Assembly (NCBI RefSeq): GCF_000721105.1
Contig: NZ_JOEV01000072.1
Span: forward strand, 1 to 23,707
From: Streptomyces cellulosae
GTDB taxonomy: Bacteria > Actinomycetota > Actinomycetes > Streptomycetales > Streptomycetaceae
Direction: 5' to 3'
Length of the DNA stretch: 23,707 nt
In this document: positions 7,345 to 14,677 of the stretch, piece after piece
How positions within the stretch are numbered: the first letter of the stretch is position 1
Layout: each line of letters starts with the position of its first letter
Notes under the pieces: generated by a model
Seen by the model: the letters and a program-made list of their open reading frames with translations, nothing else
What the model was told of the DNA's origin: nothing
Database searches by the model: none
Position numbers and translations under genes: made by a program

Positions 7345-8715
7345 TCACAGCTCCCCCATCCGTCGGATGACGGGGGCGACCCGCTGCACGCCGTGCCGGT
7401 AGGCGCCGCGCGCCGCTCTGCGCACGATCTGCCGGACCGGGCCCGGCTCCCGGTCGGCGGCGGGGGCGCCGGGCAGCGGGGTGCCGTCCGGGCCGAGGTG
7501 GTGGCGGGCGAGGATGCCGGGCAGATAGCCGGGCGCGGTCGCGGGGGTGTAGTACGGGGCCAGTGGCGGCAGGCCCCCGGGCCGGTCGAGCAGCTTGGTG
7601 ATGCGCTCGCGGGCCGTGTCGAAGGCGTGGGCGTAGGAGCCGTCGGCGACGACGCCCTGCGCCCCCACCCACTCCTCGTCGGGCACCGGCCGGTGGCCGT
7701 CGTCGAGCTGGTCCCAGGAAGCGAGGCATCCGGAGCCGATGAAGTGGTGGTTGCCGAGCACCTCGCGCACGCCGAGGTCGGTGAGGACGACGGTCGGGAC
7801 ACGGCGGTGCAGTGACTCCAGGGCGGCCGTGGAGCTGATGGTCACCAGCAGGTCGGTCCGGTCGAGGACCTCGCCCATGTTGCCGTACACCATGCGGAAG
7901 TTGGACGGCGGTCCGAGCCGCTGCACCAGCTTCTGGTACGGCAACTCCTCGATGTGGGTGGTGTGTTCGCCCGGCTTGGAGCGCAGCTTGAGCAGCACCT
8001 CGCGCTCGGGGTGCAGCCGCGCGTGCCGGACCAGGCGCTCCAGCAGGTAGGTGCGGTCCCTGCGGTTGTCCGGCACGGACGGCTGGGCCGCGAAGACCAC
8101 GGTGTAGGGCCTGCGCCCTTGCTTCGCAGACGGGTCGTGTTCGCCGGTGTAGGCGTCCCCGCCGAGGAACGGCAGGGCGACCTCGGTCACCGCCGAGGCG
8201 TCGGCGCCCACACCCTCGTACACCGCGCGGAAACGCTCGGCGTCCTGGCGGGAGTTGGCGAGGACGAGGTCGGCGCCGTGCCGCAGCAGCAGGCCGTCGG
8301 CGAGCTTCTCGTAGACGACGCCGACGTAGCCGGTGACGACCACGGGGCGCTTCTCGCGGCCCTCCCACACCCTCCCCAGGCCGTGCAGCATCGCCTGCAC
8401 GCCGCCGCCGACGAGGGCGAGCACGACGATGTCGTACGACTCCTCGGCCATGGCGCGCAGGAACTCGACGGCCGTCACCTCGCGCAGGGACTCGGCGCGC
8501 ACCCCCACTTCCTCCAGCTGGCGGGCGGTGGGCGTGGCCCGGCCGCGCAGCAGGAAACCGCTCAGCGCGGGACGGGGTTGCGTGTCCTCGCGCGATGCGG
8601 CTTCCATGGACGGACCCGGAGCGATGCGGTTCGCGGTCAGGGCACCCCATTTCCAGCGGGTGTCCGAGTCCGCGAGGACGGCGATTCGCGGGGGCTTCGT
8701 TGTACTTGACGGCAC
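7345..8715 (-). CDS. DUF6716-like putative glycosyltransferase
   Basis: This 456-residue protein, first gene of the minus-strand nonulosonate operon, resembles what is catalogued as DUF6716 putative glycosyltransferases in Streptomyces (recognition from memory). It starts RIAVLADSDTRWKWG. Later segments have a GT-B look: VVVTGYVGVVYEKLADG (receptor loop), YTVVFAAQPSVPDNR, VLLKLRSKPGEHTTH, TDLLVTISSTAALESLHRR (the Ser/Thr motif followed by a helix, as in polysialyl- and CDP-glycerol-type transferases) and PTVVLTDLGV. There is no signal peptide or membrane span, so it probably works at the inner face of the membrane. The frame extends to a TTG at 8736, but TAGCGT lies exactly 7 nt before GTG 8715, so that codon is preferred. 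It ends 23 nt before the cytidylyltransferase start. Confidence 0.75.
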   Translation of the reverse strand: MPSSTTKPPRIAVLADSDTRWKWGALTANRIAPGPSMEAASREDTQPRPALSGFLLRGRATPTARQLEEVGVRAESLREVTAVEFLRAMAEESYDIVVLALVGGGVQAMLHGLGRVWEGREKRPVVVTGYVGVVYEKLADGLLLRHGADLVLANSRQDAERFRAVYEGVGADASAVTEVALPFLGGDAYTGEHDPSAKQGRRPYTVVFAAQPSVPDNRRDRTYLLERLVRHARLHPEREVLLKLRSKPGEHTTHIEELPYQKLVQRLGPPSNFRMVYGNMGEVLDRTDLLVTISSTAALESLHRRVPTVVLTDLGVREVLGNHHFIGSGCLASWDQLDDGHRPVPDEEWVGAQGVVADGSYAHAFDTARERITKLLDRPGGLPPLAPYYTPATAPGYLPGILARHHLGPDGTPLPGAPAADREPGPVRQIVRRAARGAYRHGVQRVAPVIRRMGEL

Positions 8716-8722
8716 GACGACG

Positions 8723-8728
8723 ACGCTA
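8723..8728 (-). promoter_or_regulatory. -10 element of the minus-strand nonulosonate operon
   Basis: TAGCGT on the minus strand is followed by the 7-nt spacer CGTCGTC and the GTG at 8715, which predicts a leaderless mRNA. No strong -35 is seen. Confidence 0.5.
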
Positions 8729-8900
8729 GGAAGCAATTTCTAGGTCCGGCCCAACCGCGACTCAACGAAAAGTTAACAACAGCCCACCGACAGCCGAACT
8801 GGCCCGCCGGAAAGCGGAAAGTACACGCGAGGCACCGTTCCGACACACGGAGTTCACCCCCTGTACGTGTACCGGAAAGTTCCGCAGCCGGGCAGCCTCC
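8729..8900. promoter_or_regulatory. Divergent control region between the two nonulosonate units
   Basis: This region is locally AT-richer (the stretch around 8766-8780) and separates two opposed leaderless-type promoters. CGGAAAG occurs three times in the same orientation (8808-8814, 8815-8821, 8873-8879). A 7-bp inverted repeat, GTACACG at 8821-8827 and CGTGTAC at 8866-8872, abuts two of the copies. A shared regulator site is possible but unproven. Confidence 0.4.
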
Positions 8901-8906
8901 TAGGGT
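8901..8906 (+). promoter_or_regulatory. -10 element of the plus-strand nonulosonate unit
   Basis: TAGGGT is followed by the 7-nt spacer TTCGCGG and GTG at 8914, again the leaderless geometry. No purine-rich ribosome binding site is present. Confidence 0.55.
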
Positions 8907-8913
8907 TTCGCGG

Positions 8914-9900
8914 GTGCCAAAGCTTTCCGTGATCGTGCCGTTCTACAACGTGCAGCAATATGCGCCGGACACCCTCAGAAGTCTTCGCCTGAACGCCAGG
9001 CACGACTTCGAGTTCGTCCTGGTCGACGACAAATCCAGGGACGGGACCCCGGCCCTTCTCGAGCGCGCCGTCGAGGATCTGTCCAAGGTCGCCCAGGTGC
9101 GCCTCATCCGCCACCAGGAGAACGGGGGGCTCGCCACCGCGCGCAACACCGGTCTGGACGCGGCACAGGGCGAGTACCTGACGTTCCTGGACGGCGACGA
9201 CTGGCTGGCCCCCGGGTACCTCTCCGAACTGGTGGCGGCCATCGAGGAGTTGGGCTGCGACTTCATCCGCACCGACCATGTGCAGGCCACCGCCCGCGCC
9301 AGGTCCGTGCACCGGGTCCCGGTCGGCCGCCGGGGCGAGGTCCTCGACCCGCGCGCGGCGATCCTGCCCGCCGACCGCACGACCTCCGTGGACTACGCCT
9401 TCGCGTGGGCCGGCGCCTATCACCGCCGGCTCCTCGACAAGGGCCTGCTGCACTTCACCGACGGGCTGCGCACGGCGGAGGACCGGCCGTGGATATGGAG
9501 GCTGCACCGCGAGGCGGAGTCCTTCGGTGTGGTGAGCCTGCTGGGCCTGTTCTACCGGCGCGGGGTCGCCTCCTCGCTGACCCAGATCGGCGATGCCCGG
9601 CAGCTCGACTTCATCCGCGCGTTCGACCAGGTGCTCGACGAGACGGCGAGCGACCGGGACGCCGACCGGCTGCTGCCGAAGGCGGTGCGCACCTACTGCG
9701 CGATCATCGCCCACCATCTGTCGGACGAGTCCAAGTGGGAACCGGCCGTGGCCAGGCAGCTGCGGTCGATGAGCGCGGCGGCGATCAGGCGCATGCCGCA
9801 GGACGCGCTCGCTGACGTACTCGAGACCATGGACATGAACCGCTCCGCCACGCTGCGGCGGCTGCGGCGCCGGGTCATCACAGCGAAGGCGGCCGCCTGA
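8914..9900 (+). CDS. Family 2 glycosyltransferase
   Basis: This 328-residue GT-A enzyme of family GT2 (PF00535) shows the usual order: SVIVPFYNVQQYAPDTLRSL at the N terminus, FVLVDDKSRDGT (35-45), NGGLATARNTGLDAAQGEYL (70-89) and the metal-binding FLDGDDW (91-97). The acceptor half contains TDGLRTAEDRPWIWRLH, where the ED pair is a good candidate for the catalytic base. There are no membrane helices, so it acts on a cytoplasmic-face acceptor. The GTG start lies 7 nt after TAGGGT. Its TGA overlaps the ATG of the polysialyltransferase-family gene (TGATG), so the two are translationally coupled and probably work on the same polymer. A role in adding a neutral hexose next to nonulosonic acid residues is inferred from context only. 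Confidence 0.9.
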   Translation: MPKLSVIVPFYNVQQYAPDTLRSLRLNARHDFEFVLVDDKSRDGTPALLERAVEDLSKVAQVRLIRHQENGGLATARNTGLDAAQGEYLTFLDGDDWLAPGYLSELVAAIEELGCDFIRTDHVQATARARSVHRVPVGRRGEVLDPRAAILPADRTTSVDYAFAWAGAYHRRLLDKGLLHFTDGLRTAEDRPWIWRLHREAESFGVVSLLGLFYRRGVASSLTQIGDARQLDFIRAFDQVLDETASDRDADRLLPKAVRTYCAIIAHHLSDESKWEPAVARQLRSMSAAAIRRMPQDALADVLETMDMNRSATLRRLRRRVITAKAAA

Positions 9901-11231
9901 TGTCCCGTACCACCCAGATCTTCTGCGCCTCGACGCTGTACGGCGTCGCCACCCTGGCCGCCGCGATCGACTCCGACCTGTTCGCCGAGCCGGACCGCAG
10001 GGTGCTGCTGGTCTTCAACAACTCCACGACCCCGGAGACCACCCCGTCGCTCGACGAGATGCCCGGCTTCGAGCCGCTGCGCGGCCACTTCGACGAGGTG
10101 CTGTCCTGGAACGAGGCCATCCGCCCCTTCCACCCGGGCGCCTGGGCCCCGCGCTCCAACGACATCCCGCTCTTCGAGCGCTATCTGCGCCTCCTGTGGA
10201 ACCTCGGCGACGACCGGGTCGAACTGGCCCTGGAGTCCATCCAGGTCACCCCCGCCCTCACGGTGGCCCAGCTGTTCACCGGCGCCCCCGTCGACGTCTA
10301 CGCCGACGGCCTGATGAGCTACGGCCCCACCCGCAACAAGATCGACCCGCTGGTCGGGACCCGGGTGCGCCGGCTCCTCCACCTGGACCTGGTGCCGGGC
10401 CTGAGGCCGATGCTGCTCACCGAGTTCGACGTGCCCGCGCAGGTGCTGCCCACAGACGCCTTCCTGAAGGTGATGGGCGAACTCACCTCGTCCATAGAGG
10501 AGTTGCCGACCGTGCCGGGCGACGCGGCGCTGCTGCTCGGCCAGTACCTGTCCGCGCTGAACATCCTCTCTCCCGAGGAGGAGGAGGATCTGCACGTACG
10601 GATGATGCGCGGGGCGGTCGAACGGGGGCACCGCTCCGTCGTGTTCAAGCCGCACCCCACCGCACCGGCCCGCTACAGCCGCGCCCTGGAGACCGAGGCG
10701 GAGAAGCTCGGCGTCGAACTCACCGTCCTGGACACGGCGGTGCTCGCCGAGGTGCTGTACGAGAAGGCGCGGCCCGCGCTGGTCGTCGGCTGCTTCTCCA
10801 CCGCGCTGTTCACCGCCTCCGCGTTCTACGACCTCCCGGTCGCCCGCATCGGCACCGAACTGCTGCTGGACCGGCTCACCCCCTACCAGAACAGCAACCG
10901 GGTGCCGGCGCTGCTGGCCGACGCCCTGCTGGCGGACCTGGAGGGCCGCAAGGGCGAGGACCCGATCCCGGCCGACGAACTGGACGGCCTGCTCACCGCG
11001 GTCGGCTTCAGCATGCAGCCGCAGATCTACCCGTCCCTGCGACCGGCGGCGGAACGCTACCTCGCGAAGCGCTTCCGGCAGCGCACCCGCCGCTACTTCA
11101 AGCGCAGGCGGCTGACCGCGCTCGGCCTGCCGGGCGGGGTCCCGCAACGGCTGGCGTTCCTGCCGCGCAACTCGACCGCACGCCGGGTCGTCCGCAGGGC
11201 GCGGGCGATCCGCAAGGCCGTACAGCGCTGA
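9900..11231 (+). CDS. Polysialyltransferase-family glycosyltransferase
   Basis: This 443-residue protein fits the bacterial alpha-2,8-polysialyltransferase (POLYST, PF07388) group by its motifs. It begins QIFCASTLYGVATLAAAID. VYADGLMSYGP (134-143) holds the acidic-acidic-Gly-type motif with Asp136. VVFKPHPTAPARYSR (246-260) holds the HP motif with His251, which binds the CMP-sugar in bacterial sialyltransferases. VVGCFSTALFTASAF (294-308) holds the Ser/Thr motif. The Arg/Lys-rich C terminus (about 415-443) could contact the membrane. The ATG overlaps the GT2 stop (TGATG), and the hairpin at 11245-11276 closes the unit. It probably polymerises or adds a nonulosonic acid on a wall polymer. It could instead transfer another sugar, since such families are broad. 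Confidence 0.82.
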   Translation: MSRTTQIFCASTLYGVATLAAAIDSDLFAEPDRRVLLVFNNSTTPETTPSLDEMPGFEPLRGHFDEVLSWNEAIRPFHPGAWAPRSNDIPLFERYLRLLWNLGDDRVELALESIQVTPALTVAQLFTGAPVDVYADGLMSYGPTRNKIDPLVGTRVRRLLHLDLVPGLRPMLLTEFDVPAQVLPTDAFLKVMGELTSSIEELPTVPGDAALLLGQYLSALNILSPEEEEDLHVRMMRGAVERGHRSVVFKPHPTAPARYSRALETEAEKLGVELTVLDTAVLAEVLYEKARPALVVGCFSTALFTASAFYDLPVARIGTELLLDRLTPYQNSNRVPALLADALLADLEGRKGEDPIPADELDGLLTAVGFSMQPQIYPSLRPAAERYLAKRFRQRTRRYFKRRRLTALGLPGGVPQRLAFLPRNSTARRVVRRARAIRKAVQR

Positions 11232-11244
11232 CAGTCGTATGGAG

Positions 11245-11276
11245 TCTTTCCCTGGTGGTCCGCCACCAGGGAAAGA
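11245..11276 (+). terminator. Perfect hairpin terminator after the glycosyltransferase unit
   Basis: The arms CTTTCCCTGGTGG and CCACCAGGGAAAG are perfectly complementary around a TCCG loop, and one further T-A pair gives a 14-bp stem. It starts 14 nt after the stop codon. There is no T-tract. Confidence 0.75.
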
Positions 11277-11516
11277 AGTCCGTGCTCGTCGACGTCCGTT
11301 CGCGAAGTACTCCCCGCGCCAAGGTGAATCCTCGGCGACGCACACGTTAACGGTCATGCCGTTGAACAAAAGCCCTCAAGGTGGCGACACAGTATTTCGG
11401 GTGACGTTTTCTCCGGTGTCCACGCCGGCCGTATCCGTATCGCTTTCCGTATCGGTATCCGCATTCGGTCAGGAACGTGCACCAAGAACCCGCGGCGTAC
11501 TGCGAGGGGTATCAGC

Positions 11517-11994
11517 GTGACCGAAACGGTCGTGAGCACATCCAAGCCACAGCCCGCCGCGGCTGTGACGATTACGGAATCGAATACCCTGGGGCGTCGT
11601 GGCGATCAGCTTCCTGATCGGCCAGCACTATGCGGTGGCCGACCTCTGGAACGCGTCGGACCCGGGCGCCTTCGCCCACCGCACCACGTTCGGCATCGTC
11701 TCCGTCGTCGCCTTCGGCTTCGTGGCGGTCGCCGCCATCGCGCTGGGCTGGCTCGACTGGGCCGACTGGCGCCGGCTGACCGTGGCCGGCGCGCTGACGT
11801 ACCCGTTCTACCTGGTCCACGAGCACCTGGGCTGGGTGGTGATCCACGAGCTGCACATCGGGCTGGGGCTGCCGTCGGCCGCGGTGTTCACCCTGACCAT
11901 CGCCTCGATGCTGCTGCTGGCCTGGCTGCTGAACCGGTTCGTCGAGAAGCCGCTGACACCACGGCTGCGGGCGGTGCTGTCGAAGGCACGGTGA
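11517..11994 (+). pseudogene. Acyltransferase-3 (OafA-like) gene with an out-of-frame internal deletion
   Basis: Two ends of one gene are seen in different frames. A GTG at 11517, with GAGGGG 7 nt upstream, encodes TETVVSTSKPQPAAAVTITE, a cytoplasmic N-terminal tail of the kind found on membrane acyltransferases. By about 11585-11600 the coding signal moves to another frame, which continues to 11994 with GVVAISFLIGQHYAVADLW, two hydrophobic helices, LTYPFYLVHEHLGWVVIHE and a last helix ending in RFVEKPL. That is the C-terminal end of an acyltransferase family 3 protein (PF01757). About 150 codons remain of the usual 350-400, and the catalytic N-terminal part is absent. An ancestral role in O-acylating the adjacent glycopolymer is inferred from position. 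A GTG at 11599 could express the C-terminal piece, but it should be inactive. Confidence 0.75.
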
Positions 11995-11995
11995 C

Positions 11996-12646
11996 CTACT
12001 CGATGCCGTACCGGGCCTCGATGCCCGAGATCACCAGCGCCAGCCCCTCCTCGAAGTGCCGGTCGTAGTCCTGGAAGATCTCCGCGCCCGCCGCGGCCGA
12101 CAGTGGGAAGTCGGCCATCCGGCGGGCGCGTTCGTCGATGTCGTACCCCTCGCGGCGTTCGTCGGGCAGCGGCTGGACGCCCTGTTCCTCGGTGACGAAG
12201 CCCAGGGTGTACAGGTACGTCGTCGTGATGGCACGGACCGCCTGGGCGAGGGTGAAGCCGGTCGCCGTGAAGCGGCGCAGGTTGTCCTCCATCTCCTCCA
12301 CGTGCACGAGCCCGGTGAACCGTGAGCCGCTGAAGACTCTCGCACCGTCGCGGTAGCCGAGCAGGGCGGCGCGCAGTCCGCGGTTGGACTTCAGCAGGCG
12401 TTCCCGCCAGCCGTCGTCCGAGCCGAGCGGGGTCCCGGCGACCATGCGGCGGTACATCTCGGTCGCCATCTCGTCGAGCAGCGCCTGCTTGTCCTTGAAA
12501 TGCCAGTACAGGGCGGGCGCCTTGACGTCCAGCTCCTTGGCGATGGCGCGCAGGGTCAGGCCCTCCAGGCCCACCTCGTTCAGCAGTTTCAGCGCGGTGT
12601 CCGCGACCCGCTTGCGGTCCAGGGGGGCTCGGCGTTCCGTGTTCAC
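11996..12646 (-). CDS. TetR family transcriptional regulator
   Basis: This 216-residue repressor has an N-terminal TetR helix-turn-helix (PF00440): DTALKLLNEVGLEGLTLRAI, then AKELDVKAPALYWHFKDKQ with the recognition helix around residues 40-50. The downstream body fits the class with a TetR_C_1 ligand domain (PF02909), as the AKELDVKAPALYWHF signature suggests. The GTG start lies 10 nt from a palindromic site (12657-12669), and a second identical site lies in front of the divergent monooxygenase gene. It therefore very likely represses both itself and that gene, and is released by a small ligand, perhaps the monooxygenase substrate. The stop codon lies 2 nt from the end of the acyltransferase remnant on the other strand. 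Confidence 0.92.
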   Translation of the reverse strand: MNTERRAPLDRKRVADTALKLLNEVGLEGLTLRAIAKELDVKAPALYWHFKDKQALLDEMATEMYRRMVAGTPLGSDDGWRERLLKSNRGLRAALLGYRDGARVFSGSRFTGLVHVEEMEDNLRRFTATGFTLAQAVRAITTTYLYTLGFVTEEQGVQPLPDERREGYDIDERARRMADFPLSAAAGAEIFQDYDRHFEEGLALVISGIEARYGIE

Positions 12647-12648
12647 AC

Positions 12649-12654
12649 TTGACA
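12649..12654 (+). promoter_or_regulatory. Possible -35 element of the monooxygenase promoter
   Basis: A perfect TTGACA is followed by a 17-18 bp spacer that contains the first TetR operator. The -10 that would match (CACTGT at 12673-12678) is poor, so this is tentative. The layout would let the repressor block the promoter directly. Confidence 0.35.
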
Positions 12655-12656
12655 GT

Positions 12657-12669
12657 TTAACGCCGTTAA
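12657..12669. promoter_or_regulatory. TetR operator 1
   Basis: TTAACGCCGTTAA is a 13-bp palindrome, perfect apart from the unpaired central base, 10 nt from the TetR start codon. It is the same as operator 2 read on the other strand, with the two centres 36 bp apart. Confidence 0.8.
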
Positions 12670-12691
12670 GGGCACTGTCTACCCAGTGGAA

Positions 12692-12706
12692 CTTAACGGC
12701 GTTAAG
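12692..12706. promoter_or_regulatory. TetR operator 2
   Basis: CTTAACGGCGTTAAG is a 15-bp palindrome that runs into the ribosome binding site (AAGGAGAG) of the monooxygenase gene. Binding here would block transcription or elongation into that gene. Confidence 0.8.
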
Positions 12707-12717
12707 GAGAGTGGGTC

Positions 12718-14145
12718 ATGACTGTGGATGTGGACGTTCTGATCGTCGGCGCGGGGCCGACCGGGCTGATCCTCGGGATCGACCTAGCCCGGCGGGGCGT
12801 GGCCGCGCTGGTCGTGGAGCGCGCCGAGGGGCTGTTCCCCGGCTCCCGGGGCAAGGGCATCCAGCCCCGCACGATGGAGGTCTTCGACGACCTCGGCGTA
12901 CTCGACGCGGTCCGCGCGGCCGGCGGCGACTACCCGGTCGGGATGCTGTGGCGGGACGGGAAGCAGCTGGGCGAGCACCGGATGTTCGACTCCGCGGAGG
13001 CGACCGAGGACTCGCCGTACCGCGAGCCGTGGATGCTGCCGCAGTGGCGCACCCAGGAGATCCTGCTCGCCCGGCTCGAGGAACTCGGCGGGCGGGTCGC
13101 CCTGGGGCGTGAGGTGACCGGCCTCACCCAAGGCGAAGGCGACGAGGGCGAGGACGGCGTGACAGTCCGGTTCGCCGACGGCGCCGCCGTCCGCGCCCGG
13201 TACGTGGTCGCCGCCGACGGCGGCCGCTCGACGCTGCGCCGCACTCTCGGCATCGGCATGTCCGGAGAGACCGTCGACCCGAAGCCGATGCTGGTGGCCG
13301 ACCTGCGCGTCAGCGGCCTCGGCCGCGACTTCTGGCACATCTTCCCGCCGCGCGAGGAGGACGGCGACATGTTCCTCGCGCTCTGCCCACTCGCGGGCAC
13401 CGACGACTTCCAGTGCGTCGCCCGGTTCCCCGAGGGCACCGCGGTGGACCTCTCCGTGGACGCCATCCGCAAGGTCGTCACCACGCGTACGCACCTCGCG
13501 CCCGAGGACGTCACCGAGGTGCGCTGGGCTTCGGACTTCCGCCCCCGGGCGGCCCTCGCCGACCGCTTCCGCGAAGGACGCGCCTTCCTCGCCGGGGACG
13601 CGGCGCACGTCCACTCACCGGCCGGCGGCCAGGGCCTGAACACCGGCATCCAGGACTCCTACAACCTGGGCTGGAAACTGGGCGCGGTCCTGCGGGACGG
13701 CGTGGACCCGGCACTCCTCGATACGTACGAGGAGGAGCGTCGCCCCGTCGCCGTGCAGGTGCTCAGTTTGTCGACGAGCGTCCACCGCGGCGAGGCACGG
13801 CGCGGCGAGGCGACCCGCCAACTCGGCCTCGGCTACCGGGACTCGACGCTGACGGAGGAGACCCGGCCGACGCCGGCCCGGATCCGGGCCGGGGACCGTG
13901 CTCCGGACGCGACGGTCGCGGGCGTACACCTCTTCGACGCGTTCCGCGGACCGCACTGGACGCTGCTGGCCCTGGGCACGAAGGTCCCGGACGCGACCGG
14001 ATCGGTACGAGTCGTCCAGGGTCCCGCTTGCGAGCCGTACGGCACCGGCCTGTTCCTGGTCCGCCCGGACGGTTACGTGGGGTGGGCCGGGTCCACGGAG
14101 ACCGGACTCGCGCGGTACGTCACGAGGTTCGGGCTCCTCCCTTGA
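12718..14145 (+). CDS. FAD-dependent aromatic monooxygenase
   Basis: This 475-residue group A flavoprotein hydroxylase (PF01494) shows all three cofactor motifs. GAGPTG at residues 11-16 is in [20 protein letters not shown], with the FAD-ribose Glu in [16 protein letters not shown] (165-172) holds the DG motif. [20 protein letters not shown] (290-309) holds the GD motif. The C-terminal ~100 residues ([27 protein letters not shown]) form the thioredoxin-like tail of phenol-hydroxylase-like enzymes. It should hydroxylate an aromatic or polyketide-like ring using NAD(P)H and oxygen. The ATG has an AAGGAGAG site and lies directly behind TetR operator 2, so it is probably induced by its substrate. 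Detoxification of a phenolic compound or an antibiotic both fit. The 3' end overlaps the convergent MarR gene by 26 nt. Confidence 0.92.
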   Translation: MTVDVDVLIVGAGPTGLILGIDLARRGVAALVVERAEGLFPGSRGKGIQPRTMEVFDDLGVLDAVRAAGGDYPVGMLWRDGKQLGEHRMFDSAEATEDSPYREPWMLPQWRTQEILLARLEELGGRVALGREVTGLTQGEGDEGEDGVTVRFADGAAVRARYVVAADGGRSTLRRTLGIGMSGETVDPKPMLVADLRVSGLGRDFWHIFPPREEDGDMFLALCPLAGTDDFQCVARFPEGTAVDLSVDAIRKVVTTRTHLAPEDVTEVRWASDFRPRAALADRFREGRAFLAGDAAHVHSPAGGQGLNTGIQDSYNLGWKLGAVLRDGVDPALLDTYEEERRPVAVQVLSLSTSVHRGEARRGEATRQLGLGYRDSTLTEETRPTPARIRAGDRAPDATVAGVHLFDAFRGPHWTLLALGTKVPDATGSVRVVQGPACEPYGTGLFLVRPDGYVGWAGSTETGLARYVTRFGLLP

Positions 14146-14608
14146 CCGTCCCGGCCTCCAGCGCGGGCACCAGTCCGTCGAGGACCGGGAGTGCGGCCGA
14201 CAGGGTCGCCCGGTCGGCGGGCGGGAGGTCGGCCACGGCACGGGCCAGGGCGGAGGTGCTGGCGCGGTCGTAGCGGGCCAGGAGGTCGAGGGCGCGGGCC
14301 GACGAGGTCAGGACGACGGCCCGGGCGTCGTCGGGGTCGGCCGTGCGCTCGACCAGACCGGCCGCCACCAGGGCCTTCACGAGGTTGCTCACGGTCGAGG
14401 GCGCGATCCGCAGCCGGGCCGCCACCTCGCGCGGCGCCAGTGGCCCGTCGGCGGCCAGCACCCGCAGCAGCTCGATCTGCGCCTCGGGCAGCTCGGGCAA
14501 CCCTTCGGCCGTACGGGTCGCCCGGAGCACCGCACGTCGCAACGGGCCGAGCAGCCGCCCCAGTTCGAGGGCGACGTGCTGCGCGTCAGTGCCGACCGTG
14601 GTGTCCAT
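14120..14608 (-). CDS. MarR family transcriptional regulator
   Basis: This 162-residue winged-helix regulator has the MarR pattern: [20 protein letters not shown], then [20 protein letters not shown] as recognition helix and the wing [20 protein letters not shown]. Long helices at both ends form the dimer interface. The frame extends further upstream, but ATG 14608 is taken because the upstream part crosses the intergenic palindrome and the divergent decarboxylase gene. It lies divergent from the phenolic acid decarboxylase gene with 69 nt between, including a 31-bp palindrome. It probably represses the decarboxylase and is released by phenolic acids, as MarR-type regulators often are. In Bacillus and Lactobacillus the comparable gene is controlled by PadR, so a MarR here would be a different solution. 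Confidence 0.88.
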   Translation of the reverse strand: MDTTVGTDAQHVALELGRLLGPLRRAVLRATRTAEGLPELPEAQIELLRVLAADGPLAPREVAARLRIAPSTVSNLVKALVAAGLVERTADPDDARAVVLTSSARALDLLARYDRASTSALARAVADLPPADRATLSAALPVLDGLVPALEAGTVKGGARTS

Positions 14609-14640
14609 GTGCCCATTCTGCCGCCGTCCCGACGCGATCG

Positions 14641-14671
14641 ATTTTGCCTCAAAACTATTTTGTGGCAAAAT
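14641..14671. promoter_or_regulatory. 31-bp palindromic operator between marR and the decarboxylase gene
   Basis: The outer arms ATTTTGCC (14641-14648) and GGCAAAAT (14664-14671) and the inner arms CAAAA (14650-14654) and TTTTG (14658-14662) share one centre at 14656. Apart from the three central bases, only one pair mismatches. It is an AT-rich island in GC-rich DNA and ends 7 nt before the decarboxylase ATG, so a bound dimer pair would cover both promoters. Confidence 0.75.
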
Positions 14672-14677
14672 AGAAGC

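Noticed and set aside
6068..8650. A single open frame of about 860 codons covering two genes of the nonulosonate operon
   Set aside because: The upstream part is the shadow of the DUF6716-like gene. The cytidylyltransferase has its own AAGGAG and ATG at 7321, and the upstream translation is Arg/Pro-rich and not protein-like.
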